A DNA stretch of 43,204 nt from Pseudomonas sp. GL-B-19 (GCF_019956415.1 NZ_JAHBDK010000046.1:1-43204); one strand, 5' to 3'. Positions 8,310-17,219 are shown, numbered from the stretch's first letter. Numbers and translations: made by a program. Notes: generated by a model not told the origin, from the letters alone.

Positions 8310-9845
8310 ATGAATCGAAGCGACGTACTGATCGTCGGCGCCGGCCCGACCGGGCTGGTACTGGCGCTGTGGTTGAGCAAACTGGGGATCCGCGTGCGGA
8401 TTCTCGACAAGACCTCAGCCCCCGGCACCACCTCGCGGGCACTCGCGGTCCAGGCGCGGACGCTGGAGCTGTATCGCCAGCTCGACCTCAGCGAGGCCGT
8501 GGTGCAAAACGGTCATCGCGTGGCGGCGGCAAATTTCTGGGTCAAAGGCGAACCAGTGGCGCGTTTGCCCCTGAGCCGCATTGGCGAGGGTCTGACGCCT
8601 TACGCCTTCCTCGAAATCTACCCACAGGACGAGCACGAACGGCTGCTGATAACACGCCTTGAAGCGTTCGGCATCCATGTGGAGCGCAACACTGAGCTGG
8701 AGTATTTCGAAGACACCGGCGCTGGCATCACCGTCCAACTGCGCTTGCCCGACGGTCAACAGGAAATCTGCCAGACCTGCTACCTGGCGGGTTGCGACGG
8801 CGCCCGGTCAGTCGTGCGCAAGACACTGGACACCGGGTTCCCTGGTGGGACCTATCAGCAGATTTTCTATGTTGCCGACGTACAAGCCAGCGGGCCGACC
8901 TTCAATGGCGAATTGCACGTGGACCTTGATGAAGCAGACTTCCTCGCCGTGTTTCCACTCGGCGATACGGGCCGCGCCCGGTTGATCGGCACGGTGCGCG
9001 ACGAGCGCGCAGACCAGGCTGAAACCCTGCGCTTTGAAGATGTCAGCAGCCGGGCCATTGAACACTTGAACGTGCAGATCGAACAGGTGAACTGGTTCTC
9101 GACCTATCGCGTGCATCACCGGGTCGCCGATCACTTTCGCACCGGGCGAGCATTTTTATTGGGCGACGCGGCGCACGTTCACAGCCCGGCCGGTGGTCAG
9201 GGCATGAACACCGGGATTGGTGACGCCATTAACCTTGCGTGGAAATTCGCGGCGGTGTTGAGTGGTGGCGCCGAAGAGAGACTGCTCGACACCTACGAAA
9301 CCGAACGCATCGCCTTTGCCCGCAAACTGGTCGCCACCACCGACCGGGTGTTCACCTTCGTCACCGCCGAAGGGCGCATGGCCGATGTGTTGCGTACACG
9401 GCTGGCACCGTTTTTGATCCCAAAAATGGCTTCGTTCGAGACGTCCCGCGAGTTCCTGTTTCGCACTGTCTCGCAGATCACCCTGAACTACCGTGGCATG
9501 CCATTGAGCACGGGCGTCGCCGGGCACGTTCACGGCGGCGATCGCCTGCCCTGGGCGCATGACGGCGAAGGCGACAACTTTGAATCGCTGAGGAATCCGA
9601 ACTGGCAGGTGCACGTCTATGGCGACACAAGCGACGAAATGATCGCCTGGTGCGCCGAGCATCACCTGCCGTTGCAGGTGTTCGAATGGCGGCCGGCGTT
9701 TGAAGCGGCGGGGTTGGGTCGTAACGGGTTTTACCTGTTGCGACCGGATACATATGTGGCGATTGCCGAGACGTGTTCCGATCCGAAAGTGATTGAGCGG
9801 TATTTCAGGGATCACGGGATTCGGCCCTACTTCGGCGCTCCCTGA
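8310..9845 (+). CDS. FAD-dependent aromatic monooxygenase (PheA/TfdB type)
   Basis: This is a 511-residue flavoprotein hydroxylase of the group that includes phenol and dichlorophenol hydroxylases and MhpA. The N-terminal Rossmann fold binds FAD (VLIVGAGPTGLVLALWLSKL), the GCDGARSVVR motif follows near residue 160, and the second FAD motif GDAAHVHSPAGGQGMNTGIGD lies near residue 290. A thioredoxin-like C-terminal region completes the usual length. These enzymes hydroxylate aromatic rings with NAD(P)H and O2; the substrate here is unknown. The ATG at 8310 has GGAGGA at 8296-8303. The long open frame upstream to 7791 is the antisense of the lipoprotein gene and was excluded. No ring-cleavage genes lie next to it. 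Confidence 0.92.
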   Translation: MNRSDVLIVGAGPTGLVLALWLSKLGIRVRILDKTSAPGTTSRALAVQARTLELYRQLDLSEAVVQNGHRVAAANFWVKGEPVARLPLSRIGEGLTPYAFLEIYPQDEHERLLITRLEAFGIHVERNTELEYFEDTGAGITVQLRLPDGQQEICQTCYLAGCDGARSVVRKTLDTGFPGGTYQQIFYVADVQASGPTFNGELHVDLDEADFLAVFPLGDTGRARLIGTVRDERADQAETLRFEDVSSRAIEHLNVQIEQVNWFSTYRVHHRVADHFRTGRAFLLGDAAHVHSPAGGQGMNTGIGDAINLAWKFAAVLSGGAEERLLDTYETERIAFARKLVATTDRVFTFVTAEGRMADVLRTRLAPFLIPKMASFETSREFLFRTVSQITLNYRGMPLSTGVAGHVHGGDRLPWAHDGEGDNFESLRNPNWQVHVYGDTSDEMIAWCAEHHLPLQVFEWRPAFEAAGLGRNGFYLLRPDTYVAIAETCSDPKVIERYFRDHGIRPYFGAP

Positions 9846-9860
9846 CTCAACACGGTGAAG

Positions 9861-9950
9861 TGTAGGAGCTGGCTTGCCAGCGAAGACGGCGGCACAGTCA
9901 ACATTTTTGTGGCTGACCCACCGTCTTCGCGGGCAAGCCCGCTCCTACAG
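9861..9950. repeat. REP doublet (GTAGGAGC type)
   Basis: TGTAGGAGCTGGCTTGCCAG and an inverted partner ending GCCCGCTCCTACA flank a short spacer. It lies 16 bp after the monooxygenase stop and 18 bp before the hemB stop, between two convergent genes. Confidence 0.9.
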
Positions 9951-9967
9951 GGATTATGTGTTGGGGG

Positions 9968-10942
9968 TTAGATCCCGGCCAGGGCCAGGTCCATCGCGAA
10001 GTAGGTGAAGATCAAATCCGCCCCCGCCCGCTTGATCGCCCCGAGGCTTTCACGCACCACTCGATCCTCATCAATCGCCCCCGCTTGCGCTGCGAATTTG
10101 ATCATCGCGTACTCGCCGCTGACCTGATACGCCGACAGCGGCAAACGCGAAACCTCGCGGATGTCGCGGATGATGTCCAGGTACGCGCCGGCCGGCTTGA
10201 CCATCAGCGCGTCAGCGCCTTCCTGTTCGTCCATCAGCGATTCGCGGACCGCTTCGCGGCGATTCATCGGGTTCATTTGATAGCTTTTGCGATCGCCCTT
10301 GAGCGCGCTGCCGCCGGCTTCACGGAACGGGCCGTAGAGCGCCGAAGCGAACTTGGTCGAATAGGCCATGATCGCCGTCTGACTGAAACCTGCGTCATCC
10401 AGCGCCCGACGAATCGCCTGGACCTGCCCGTCCATGGCCGCCGACGGGGCAATCACATCGGCGCCCGCCCGCGCCGCCGCCACGGCTTGTTTGCCGAGGT
10501 TGATCAGGGTCTGGTCGTTATCGACTTCGTGGTTGTGCATTACGCCGCAATGACCGTGGTCGGTGTATTCGCAGAAGCAGGTATCGGACATCACTATCAT
10601 CTCCGGCACGGCATCCTTGGCGATTCGCGACATGCGCGACACCAGCCCGTTGTCGCTCCAGGTGTCGCTACCGCTGCTGTCCAGATGATGCGACACGCCG
10701 AAAGTCATCACCGACTTGATCCCGGCGCGGGCGTAGCGCTCGATCTCGCCGGCCAGTTTCGACTCTGGAATGCGCATCACGCCGGGCATGCTGTTGATCG
10801 GCACGAAATCGTCGATCTCTTCCTCGACAAAAATCGGCAGCACCAGATCGTTCAGGCTGAACTCGGTTTCCTGGAACAGGCTGCGCAGGCTCGCATTGCG
10901 GCGCAGACGGCGTGGACGTGCTTCGGGGAACTGACTGGACAT
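9968..10942 (-). CDS. hemB: Delta-aminolevulinic acid dehydratase, zinc-type (porphobilinogen synthase)
   Basis: The product (324 residues) condenses two 5-aminolevulinate molecules to porphobilinogen in heme biosynthesis. It tracks the E. coli enzyme along its whole length. The Schiff-base lysines are Lys197 (YSTKFAS) and Lys249 (MVKPAGAYLD). The three-cysteine zinc site is present: Cys122, Cys124 and Cys132 (SDTCFCEYTDHGHCG). The known P. aeruginosa HemB is magnesium-dependent and lacks these cysteines, so this is likely a second, zinc-type paralogue. The ATG at 10942 is chosen because AGGA lies 6 nt upstream; the ATG at 10948 sits on that AGGA. The gene stands alone between REP doublets. 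Confidence 0.95.
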   Translation of the reverse strand: MSSQFPEARPRRLRRNASLRSLFQETEFSLNDLVLPIFVEEEIDDFVPINSMPGVMRIPESKLAGEIERYARAGIKSVMTFGVSHHLDSSGSDTWSDNGLVSRMSRIAKDAVPEMIVMSDTCFCEYTDHGHCGVMHNHEVDNDQTLINLGKQAVAAARAGADVIAPSAAMDGQVQAIRRALDDAGFSQTAIMAYSTKFASALYGPFREAGGSALKGDRKSYQMNPMNRREAVRESLMDEQEGADALMVKPAGAYLDIIRDIREVSRLPLSAYQVSGEYAMIKFAAQAGAIDEDRVVRESLGAIKRAGADLIFTYFAMDLALAGI

Positions 10943-11080
10943 GGGCATTCCTGAAAAACGGAGGACAAGACGAACGTTGTAGGAGGCGAAGCTTATGCCC
11001 TGCAAGGCGTAAGGCACAAACCTCAAGCGCGGAAAAAACCCTTACCGGCTCGGCAATAATCCCCAGCCCCAACACAGAAT

Positions 11081-11173
11081 CCTGTGGGAGCGAGCCTGCT
11101 CGCGATAGCGGTGTGTCTGTCACGTTGATGGTGGATGTGCTACCGCCATCGCGAGCAGGCTCGCTCCCACAGG
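11081..11173. repeat. REP doublet (GTGGGAGCGAGCCTGCTCGCGAT type)
   Basis: CCTGTGGGAGCGAGCCTGCT and its inverted copy ending CTCGCTCCCACAGG enclose a spacer of about 35 bp. It lies between the 5' region of hemB and the 3' end of the PhzF-family gene. Confidence 0.92.
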
Positions 11174-11191
11174 TTTAGATCTCACACAGGC

Positions 11192-12034
11192 TTAAAGCGT
11201 CAGGGTGCCGCTGATGCAGGTCACCACTGAGCCGCCAATCCAGATTTCATCGCCCACTTGATCCACCTGAATGCGCCCCGCCCGGCCCATCGTCAGGCCC
11301 TGGCTGACCACATAGGACGCTGGCGCCAGCCCCTCAGCGAGCAACCATTGCGCAATCCCGGCGTTCAAACTGCCGGTGGCCGGGTCTTCCGGCATGCCGT
11401 CCCCGGAGATGAAGGCCCGTACTTCGAACTGTGCGTCATCGCCATCACGCTCGGGATTCCACGGCGCGATCACGCCGACCGCCAGGCCAAGCATCTGCGA
11501 ATGATCCGGTTGCAAGTCCAACACCTGCTGGCGGTCCTCGACCATGACCGCCAACCAGCCAGCACCGTTATCAACCCACTGCGCCCGGACAATCGCGCCG
11601 ACCTGCAGACCAAGCCCGCGTCGCACGCGTTCCACCAATTCGACGTCCACCGGCCCGTTGTTGATCAGGGGTGGCGCGAGAAACGCCAGTTCCGCGCCTT
11701 GTCGGCGGACCCGTACCAGCCCGACGCCGCACTCCTGAATGATCTCTTCGCCCTTGGGCACACCACCCGCCTCAAGCCATGCATGGCAGGTGCCCAGCGT
11801 CGGATGACCGGCGAACGGCAACTCGTTCAGGGTGGTGAAGATCCGCACGCGGTAATCGGCGCGCGGATCGCGCGGCTCCAGCACAAACGTGGTTTCACTG
11901 AGGTTGGTCCAGGTGGCGAACGCGGCCATGCGTTCGTCACTGAGCTCGTCCGCGCCGAACACCACCGCCAATGGATTGCCCTTGAGGGCGACGCGACTGA
12001 AGACATCTACTTGTTTGAAATCAAATGAACGCAT
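11192..12034 (-). CDS. PhzF family isomerase/epimerase-like protein
   Basis: This cytoplasmic protein of 280 residues has the two-domain diaminopimelate-epimerase-like fold of the PhzF family. Typical signatures are VDVFSRVALKGNPLAVVF at the start, the conserved catalytic Glu context NLSETTFV near residue 46, NELPFAGHPTLG and, late, DPATGSLNA. PhzF in phenazine synthesis isomerises DHHA, but no phenazine genes lie nearby, and most family members have no known substrate. The ATG at 12034 is the natural start. The GST gene lies 24 bp upstream on the same strand, suggesting a two-gene operon. Confidence 0.92.
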   Translation of the reverse strand: MRSFDFKQVDVFSRVALKGNPLAVVFGADELSDERMAAFATWTNLSETTFVLEPRDPRADYRVRIFTTLNELPFAGHPTLGTCHAWLEAGGVPKGEEIIQECGVGLVRVRRQGAELAFLAPPLINNGPVDVELVERVRRGLGLQVGAIVRAQWVDNGAGWLAVMVEDRQQVLDLQPDHSQMLGLAVGVIAPWNPERDGDDAQFEVRAFISGDGMPEDPATGSLNAGIAQWLLAEGLAPASYVVSQGLTMGRAGRIQVDQVGDEIWIGGSVVTCISGTLTL

Positions 12035-12058
12035 GATCTTCCTTGTTCGTGAAGCAAT

Positions 12059-12757
12059 CTATTTAGGAATTTCCAGACCGCGCATCACCGCCGCTCGCGC
12101 CAGGAAGCGCTCCAGCACGCGCGTGACGTTCTTGAAGTCCTTGATGCCCACCAGATCGCCGGCCTCATAGAAGCCGATCAGGTTACGCACCCACGGGAAC
12201 GTCGCGATGTCGGCGATGGTGTAGCGCTCGCCCATGATCCAGTCGCGCCCTTCAAGGCGTCCATCCAAAACCTTTAACAAACGTTTACTTTCATCGACGT
12301 AACGGTCGCGGGGCCGTTTGTCCTCGTAGTCCTTGCCGGCAAATTTGTTGAAAAAACCGAGCTGACCGAACATCGGCCCGATGCCGCCCATTTGAAACAT
12401 CAGCCATTGAATCGTCTCGTAACGCGCTGCCGACTCCTGAGCCAGCAGTTGCCCGCTCTTGTCGGCGAGGTAAATCAGAATCGCCCCGGACTCGAACAAT
12501 GGCAGGGGTTTGTCGTCAGGACCGTGGGGGTCGAGGATCGCCGGGATTTTGTTGTTGGGGTTCAGTGACAGAAATTCGGGCGACATCTGGTCATTGGTAT
12601 CGAAGCCTACCCGATGCGATTCGTAGGGCAGTCCGATCTCTTCAAGCATGATCGACACCTTGACGCCATTGGGGGTCGGCAAGGAGTAAAGCTGGATCCA
12701 GTCAGGGTATTGAGCCGGCCATTTTTGGGTAATCGGGAACGCAGACAGATCGGTCAT
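12059..12757 (-). CDS. Glutathione S-transferase, nu-class-like (YfcG/YghU type)
   Basis: This GST-fold protein has 232 residues. The segment LYSLPTPNGVKVSIMLEE has the Thr-Pro-Asn-Gly active-site motif of nu-class GSTs such as E. coli YfcG and YghU, which act as disulfide-bond reductases on glutathione. The glutathione site continues with NPNNKIPAI and LFESGAILIYLADK. The helical domain carries YTIADIATFPWV. The ATG at 12757 is chosen; an ORF start at 12793 adds a poorly supported 12 residues. It is the first gene of a likely pair with the PhzF-family gene, 24 bp apart. Confidence 0.92.
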   Translation of the reverse strand: MTDLSAFPITQKWPAQYPDWIQLYSLPTPNGVKVSIMLEEIGLPYESHRVGFDTNDQMSPEFLSLNPNNKIPAILDPHGPDDKPLPLFESGAILIYLADKSGQLLAQESAARYETIQWLMFQMGGIGPMFGQLGFFNKFAGKDYEDKRPRDRYVDESKRLLKVLDGRLEGRDWIMGERYTIADIATFPWVRNLIGFYEAGDLVGIKDFKNVTRVLERFLARAAVMRGLEIPK

Positions 12758-13122
12758 CGGGAACATCCATCGCCAAAAGAAAGGGTTGAGCATAATCCAG
12801 GATCGCCGGTTTCAGGTTGCTATCTTTGGGGGCTATCGAAACCGCTGATGAACACGATCAATAGATCTCAGCCTTTTCCAGTGCCTTAAAGTGTAATGTG
12901 TCCACAAAGTCGCAACATTTTGTCGATAACCTGGGCTGCAACCCGTTCAAGGTTGTCGATACAGTGCTGCTCACTCGTCGGACGCGAACCAAATGGGCTT
13001 CAGAGGACTCTGAGCAATGCCCTTTCGGACACGGACCGGCTCAACGACATGGAAAACACCCGAAGCAGAGAGCTTGTGGTGTAAAGGTTTGTCAGCCTTA
13101 ACTAATGCGCTGAAGATCACCA
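12758..13122. promoter_or_regulatory. 365-bp divergent intergenic region with a repeated TTGTCGATA
   Basis: No convincing gene lies here. TTGTCGATA occurs at 12920-12928 and again at 12953-12961, 33 bp (three helical turns) apart, upstream of the histidine-phosphatase gene. A short frame at 12898-13101 has no good ribosome-binding site and was not called. The repeats could bind a regulator, but this is speculative. Confidence 0.35.
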
Positions 13123-13797
13123 ATGACCAACCTTTTGAGATTCGCTAAACGCTTCAAGCACCATGCGTTTGTACTTCTGCCCGCGGTGCTGGTGGCGAGC
13201 GCATTGTTTGTGACGCTGCAGTCCCGCGAAAGCCGCGCCCAACAGGTAAACGGCACTCAGACACTGGTGTTCCTGCGTCACGCGGAAAAACCCGCCGGCG
13301 GTCTGGGCCAGCTCAATTGCCAGGGCCTCAACCGCGCCATCGACCTGGCCACCTTGTTGCCGGAAAAATTCGGCAAGGCCAACTACGTGTTTGCCGCCAA
13401 CCCGACGCGCAATGTCGAGGAAGGCGAACTGGACAATTCGTACAGCTACATCCGCCCCTTGATGACCATCAGCCCCAGCGCGATCAAGCTCGGTTTGCCG
13501 GTGAACATCAACTTCTCGGTCAACGACACCAGCGACCTGGCGGACGAATTGCTGCAGGACAAGTACCACAACTCCGTTATCTACACCGCCTGGTCCCATG
13601 GCTACCTGCCAGAGTTGATCAACGAGGTCGCTGGAGAAGCCGTCGGCAAGAAACAGAGCATCACCGAGGACTGGGAGTCCAGCGACTACGATTCGGTGTA
13701 CGTGCTGACCCTGACCTGGCGCAACGGCAAGGCCAGCCTCGTCAGTCATAGTTACAAGCAAGGGCTGGATAACGGATCGCAGACGTGTCCGACCTAA
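13123..13797 (+). CDS. Histidine phosphatase superfamily protein, membrane-anchored or exported
   Basis: The protein has 224 residues. The catalytic start motif of the phosphoglycerate-mutase-like superfamily is seen as LVFLRHAEKP (residues 48-57), in which the His forms the phospho-enzyme intermediate. A later His (TAWSHGYLPEL) may be the second catalytic His. A hydrophobic segment at about residues 16-32, after a basic start, indicates an N-terminal anchor or signal, so the domain probably faces the periplasm. Substrate is unknown. The ATG at 13123 follows a modest GAAGA-containing leader. The permease gene begins 91 bp downstream. Confidence 0.88.
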   Translation: MTNLLRFAKRFKHHAFVLLPAVLVASALFVTLQSRESRAQQVNGTQTLVFLRHAEKPAGGLGQLNCQGLNRAIDLATLLPEKFGKANYVFAANPTRNVEEGELDNSYSYIRPLMTISPSAIKLGLPVNINFSVNDTSDLADELLQDKYHNSVIYTAWSHGYLPELINEVAGEAVGKKQSITEDWESSDYDSVYVLTLTWRNGKASLVSHSYKQGLDNGSQTCPT

Positions 13798-13888
13798 GCG
13801 GTCGGCAACATCCCACAAGCGGTGAGGACCACGGCAGTCGAGGGGCGGGCTATCATGTATCCATCTTTCCCTTGTCTGGACACTTTCC

Positions 13889-14944
13889 ATGTCACTCTCT
13901 TCCGCAGCTGTCCCCGCCCGGGGTTGGTCGTTCTGGTGGAAACCCGCCCTGTTCGTCCTGGTCGCCTGTATCGGCCTCTATTACGTCAAGTGGTCGCCCT
14001 ACTACCTGAAAGCCTTCATCGCCGCTGACAACCACAGCATCGGCGCCTCCATCCTCAACGACGAACAAACCGCCCCGCTGGCCGCCGCCCTGACGTACGC
14101 CAAGGTGTATTTCCTGGCGATCTGGAAAGCGGCCGTACTGGCGGTGATTCTCGGCTCCCTCCTGCAAGTACTGATTCCTCGAGACTGGCTGTTGCGTCTG
14201 TTCGGTCGCGCCAGCTTCGCTTCGACTTTGCGCGGCGGCCTGTTCGCCCTGCCGGGGATGATGTGCTCATGCTGCGCCGCCCCGGTGGCTGCCAGCATGC
14301 GTCGCTCGAATGTCTCGGTCGGCGCGGCGCTGGCCTTCTGGATCGGCAACCCTGTGCTCAACCCGGCGACCCTGGTGTTCATGGGGTTCGTGCTGGGCTG
14401 GGGGTTCACCGCGTTGCGCCTGGTCGCCGGGATAGTGCTGGTGTTCGGCGTGTCGATGGTCGCCCAGCGTATATCCGGTCCGGAAATATTGCCTGAAGCC
14501 GCCGTCGAGGCGGTGGCCGAAGTCAGTGAAAAGGATACGCAGCCGTTCCTGACTCGCTGGGCCAAAACCCTGTGGCAATTGTTCTGGAGCACCATCCCGA
14601 TCTACATCCTGGCGGTATTGGTGCTGGGCGCAGTGCGGGTCTGGGTGTTCCCGCATATTGACGGGGCCATGGCCAACGGCTTGTTGTGGCTGGTGCCGCT
14701 GGCGATCATCGGTACGCTATTTGTGATTCCTACCGCCGCTGAAATCCCGATCGTGCAAACCATGATGACCCTGGGCATGGGTACCGCCCCGGCCGTGGCG
14801 TTGCTGATGACCCTGCCGAGTATCAGCCTGCCGTCGCTGCTGATGCTGCGCAAGGATTTCGATGCTCGGGTGCTGGTGAGCGTGGCGCTGATGACCATGG
14901 GGGTTGGTGTGGTTAGTGGGTTGGTCGGGGCTGCTTTGCTCTAG
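13889..14944 (+). CDS. Permease of the ArsP/DUF318 family
   Basis: This integral inner-membrane protein of 351 residues has about eight hydrophobic segments in two halves. The first half has the cysteine-rich signature PGMMCSCCAAPVAASMR near residue 128 with GNPVLNPATLVFMG after it. The second half has PTAAEIPIVQTMM and LPSISLPSLLMLR. The family includes ArsP, which exports trivalent organoarsenicals, and related metal transporters with a CxCC-like motif. Whether this copy moves arsenicals, Cu/Zn or something else cannot be read from sequence, and no ars genes are adjacent. The ATG at 13889 is used; the gap to the phosphatase is 91 bp. Confidence 0.88.
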   Translation: MSLSSAAVPARGWSFWWKPALFVLVACIGLYYVKWSPYYLKAFIAADNHSIGASILNDEQTAPLAAALTYAKVYFLAIWKAAVLAVILGSLLQVLIPRDWLLRLFGRASFASTLRGGLFALPGMMCSCCAAPVAASMRRSNVSVGAALAFWIGNPVLNPATLVFMGFVLGWGFTALRLVAGIVLVFGVSMVAQRISGPEILPEAAVEAVAEVSEKDTQPFLTRWAKTLWQLFWSTIPIYILAVLVLGAVRVWVFPHIDGAMANGLLWLVPLAIIGTLFVIPTAAEIPIVQTMMTLGMGTAPAVALLMTLPSISLPSLLMLRKDFDARVLVSVALMTMGVGVVSGLVGAALL

Positions 14945-14963
14945 GATTTGTAGCGCCTGTAAG

Positions 14964-15070
14964 GGCCCCTTCGCGAGCAGGCTCGCTCCCACAGTTGATC
15001 TTCAGTGAACACAGTTTTTGTGTACTACCAAGATCCAGTGTGGGAGCGAGCCTCCTCGCGAAGGGGCCGG
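14964..15070. repeat. REP doublet with palindromic spacer
   Basis: GGCCCCTTCGCGAGCAGGCT and its inverted partner ending TCGCGAAGGGGCC enclose a spacer with GATCTTCAGTGAACACA facing TGTGT and GATC. It separates the convergent permease and mnmH genes, 12 bp from the mnmH stop. Confidence 0.92.
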
Positions 15071-15081
15071 CAAAGACAACC

Positions 15082-16185
15082 TCATTCCCGCTGGTTGACC
15101 CGCGCCCGCAGGTATTCAAGGACAGCCGCCTTCTCCCCGGCAAACTCAATCCGCGTACCTTTCTTCTCCCGCTGAAACGCATACATCGGGTCGTAATACT
15201 CGCGAAGCAGCCCTTCGATCCAGCCACGGTGCAAGTCCACCGCACCGCTTCGGCCCTGCTCTGCCAAGGCCTCTTCCATCAAGATCAGCATCCGCCGATG
15301 GCGTTCACCGCCCAGACGCTTCTGAACGTTGTTCAGGCTTTCCAGCAAGCGCTCGGAAAACCGCGCAAATCCTTCCTCGCCATGCACACCAATGAATTCG
15401 GCACACAGGTCCACCACGTAGTCGCGCAGAATCCTCTCGACGCGTCCTTCAAGGCTGTCTTCCAGCCAAACCATCGGAAACTGCTGCATGCCCTGATACA
15501 GCGGCAACGGCAAGGCGCAACTGCCGACTGCCCGGCTCTCGTCTTCCAGCACAAACTGCTCGATGCCGTGGGCGCGTTTCTTCAGTACATCCACTGCCAA
15601 ACGGTTTTCAAAATCGATGTTGGTCGGTTGCCCCGTCGCGCGTTTGCCAAAGCTGGAGCCGCGATGATTGGCGTGGCCTTCAAGGTCGATTCCGTTGTTC
15701 AACTGCGTGAGCACTTCGGTCTTGCCGGTGCCGGTCATGCCGCCCAGCAAGACAAAATCGCACTGGGTGACCGCTTGATCGAGCGTGTCGAGCAAGAACG
15801 TGCGCATGGCCTTGTAGCCGCCACCGACCCGGGGATAGTCAATGCCGGCCTCGTCCTTGAGCCATTGCTGGACGATCTGCGAACGCAAACCGCCGCGAAA
15901 ACAATACAAATAACCCTCGGGGTGCGCCCGGGCAAAATCGGCCCAGGCCTGGATGCGCTCAGCCTTGATCTCGCCGGACACCAGTTGATGCCCCAGCGTG
16001 ATGGCCGCCTGCTGACCTTGTTGCTTGTAGCAGGTGCCGATGCGCTGGCGCTCGCTGTCATTCATCAGCGGCAAGTTGACCACGCCGGGGAATGAACCCT
16101 TGCTGAATTCCACCGGGGCGCGGGCGTCCAACATCGGCCGGTCGTTGAGAAAGATGTCGCGGTAATCGGTGAAGTCGATCGACAT
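15082..16185 (-). CDS. mnmH: tRNA 2-selenouridine synthase
   Basis: MnmH (SelU) replaces sulfur by selenium in the wobble 2-thiouridine of certain tRNAs, using selenophosphate, and acts in the cytoplasm. The 367-residue protein has an N-terminal rhodanese domain with catalytic Cys95 (YCFRGGLRS) and a C-terminal P-loop domain with Walker A at about 148-156 (GGMTGTGKTE). The ATG at 16185 overlaps the selD stop by one base (TGATG), indicating translational coupling; a TTG at 16188 is also in frame. selD lies just upstream and supplies the substrate. Length and motifs match the family. Confidence 0.96.
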   Translation of the reverse strand: MSIDFTDYRDIFLNDRPMLDARAPVEFSKGSFPGVVNLPLMNDSERQRIGTCYKQQGQQAAITLGHQLVSGEIKAERIQAWADFARAHPEGYLYCFRGGLRSQIVQQWLKDEAGIDYPRVGGGYKAMRTFLLDTLDQAVTQCDFVLLGGMTGTGKTEVLTQLNNGIDLEGHANHRGSSFGKRATGQPTNIDFENRLAVDVLKKRAHGIEQFVLEDESRAVGSCALPLPLYQGMQQFPMVWLEDSLEGRVERILRDYVVDLCAEFIGVHGEEGFARFSERLLESLNNVQKRLGGERHRRMLILMEEALAEQGRSGAVDLHRGWIEGLLREYYDPMYAFQREKKGTRIEFAGEKAAVLEYLRARVNQRE

Positions 16186-17219
16186 CAAAGCACCTCAACC
16201 GCGTGTGTCTGTCGCTCAACCAGTTCACCGATCGGTTCAAGTGTCAGACCCAGTTCGGCCGCCACGGCGAGGAACTGTTCATTGCCCTCGGGCGTGACCG
16301 CAATCAGCAGACCACCACTGGTCTGCGGATCGCACAGCACGCGCTTGTGCAGTTCCTGAAGCCGCCCCAGTTTGCTGGCGTAGCTGTCGAAGTTGCGCAG
16401 CGTCCCGCCCGGCACGCAGCCTTGGTCAAGGTAGTACTCGACACCCGGCAGACGCGGTACGCGGTTGTATTCGATGCGGGCGGTCAGTTTGCTGCCGTCG
16501 GCCATTTCCACCAGATGCCCCAGCAGACCAAACCCGGTGACATCAGTCATCGCAGTCACGCCGTCGAGCTTGCCGAAACTGCTGCCGGGTTTGTTCAGGG
16601 TACACATCCAGTCGCGGGCCAGGCCGATGTCGGCAGTGCGCAACTTGCCTTTCTTCTCGGCGGTGGTGAGGATGCCGATGCCCAGCGGCTTGGTCAGATA
16701 GAGCAGGCAACCGGCCGTGGCTGTGTCATTGCGCTTCATGTGGCGCTTTTCCACCAGCCCGGTCACCGCCAGGCCGAAGATCGGCTCCGGCGCATCGATG
16801 GAGTGCCCACCCGCCAGTGGAATCCCGGCCTCATCGCAGACCGAACGTCCGCCGCGAATCACTTCCCGGGCAACTTCCGGCGCCAGCACATTGACCGGCC
16901 AGCCGAGGATCGCAATCGCCATCAGCGGATCGCCGCCCATGGCGTAGATATCGCTGATGGCATTGGTGGCGGCGATGCGGCCGAAATCGAACGGGTCGTC
17001 GACGATGGGCATAAAGAAGTCCGTGGTCGAGACCACGCCGCGCTCTCCATCAATGGCGTACACCGCCGCGTCATCGCGCGAGGCATTGCCCACCCAGAGT
17101 TTCGGGTCCAGGTTCTGCGCCCCGCTACCGGCCAGAATCACCTCCAGCACCTGGGGGGAAATCTTGCAGCCACAACCTGCGCCGTGGCTGTATTGGGTCA
17201 GACGAATCGGCTCGCTCAT
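16185..17219 (-). CDS. selD: Selenide, water dikinase (selenophosphate synthetase)
   Basis: SelD makes selenophosphate from selenide and ATP. The 344-residue protein has the glycine-rich N-terminus with Cys16 and Cys18 (GAGCGCK), so it is a cysteine form and not a selenoprotein. Ligands for ATP and magnesium follow (GNASRDDAAVY, STTDFFMPIVDDP, AATNAISDIYAMGG). The ATG at 17219 has AAGG about 8 nt upstream; the GTG at 17228 would add three residues. The gene is directly coupled to mnmH. No selA or selB lies in the window, so only the tRNA branch of selenium use is seen here. Confidence 0.97.
   Translation of the reverse strand: MSEPIRLTQYSHGAGCGCKISPQVLEVILAGSGAQNLDPKLWVGNASRDDAAVYAIDGERGVVSTTDFFMPIVDDPFDFGRIAATNAISDIYAMGGDPLMAIAILGWPVNVLAPEVAREVIRGGRSVCDEAGIPLAGGHSIDAPEPIFGLAVTGLVEKRHMKRNDTATAGCLLYLTKPLGIGILTTAEKKGKLRTADIGLARDWMCTLNKPGSSFGKLDGVTAMTDVTGFGLLGHLVEMADGSKLTARIEYNRVPRLPGVEYYLDQGCVPGGTLRNFDSYASKLGRLQELHKRVLCDPQTSGGLLIAVTPEGNEQFLAVAAELGLTLEPIGELVERQTHAVEVL

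Noticed and set aside
12898..13101. 67-residue plus-strand frame starting MSTKSQHF
   Set aside because: No convincing ribosome-binding site and no recognised family; ends just before the phosphatase gene. It remains possible but unsupported.
14995..16095. Long plus-strand frame (366 codons) over mnmH
   Set aside because: Antisense shadow of a high-GC gene; the minus frame has all MnmH motifs and the plus frame none.
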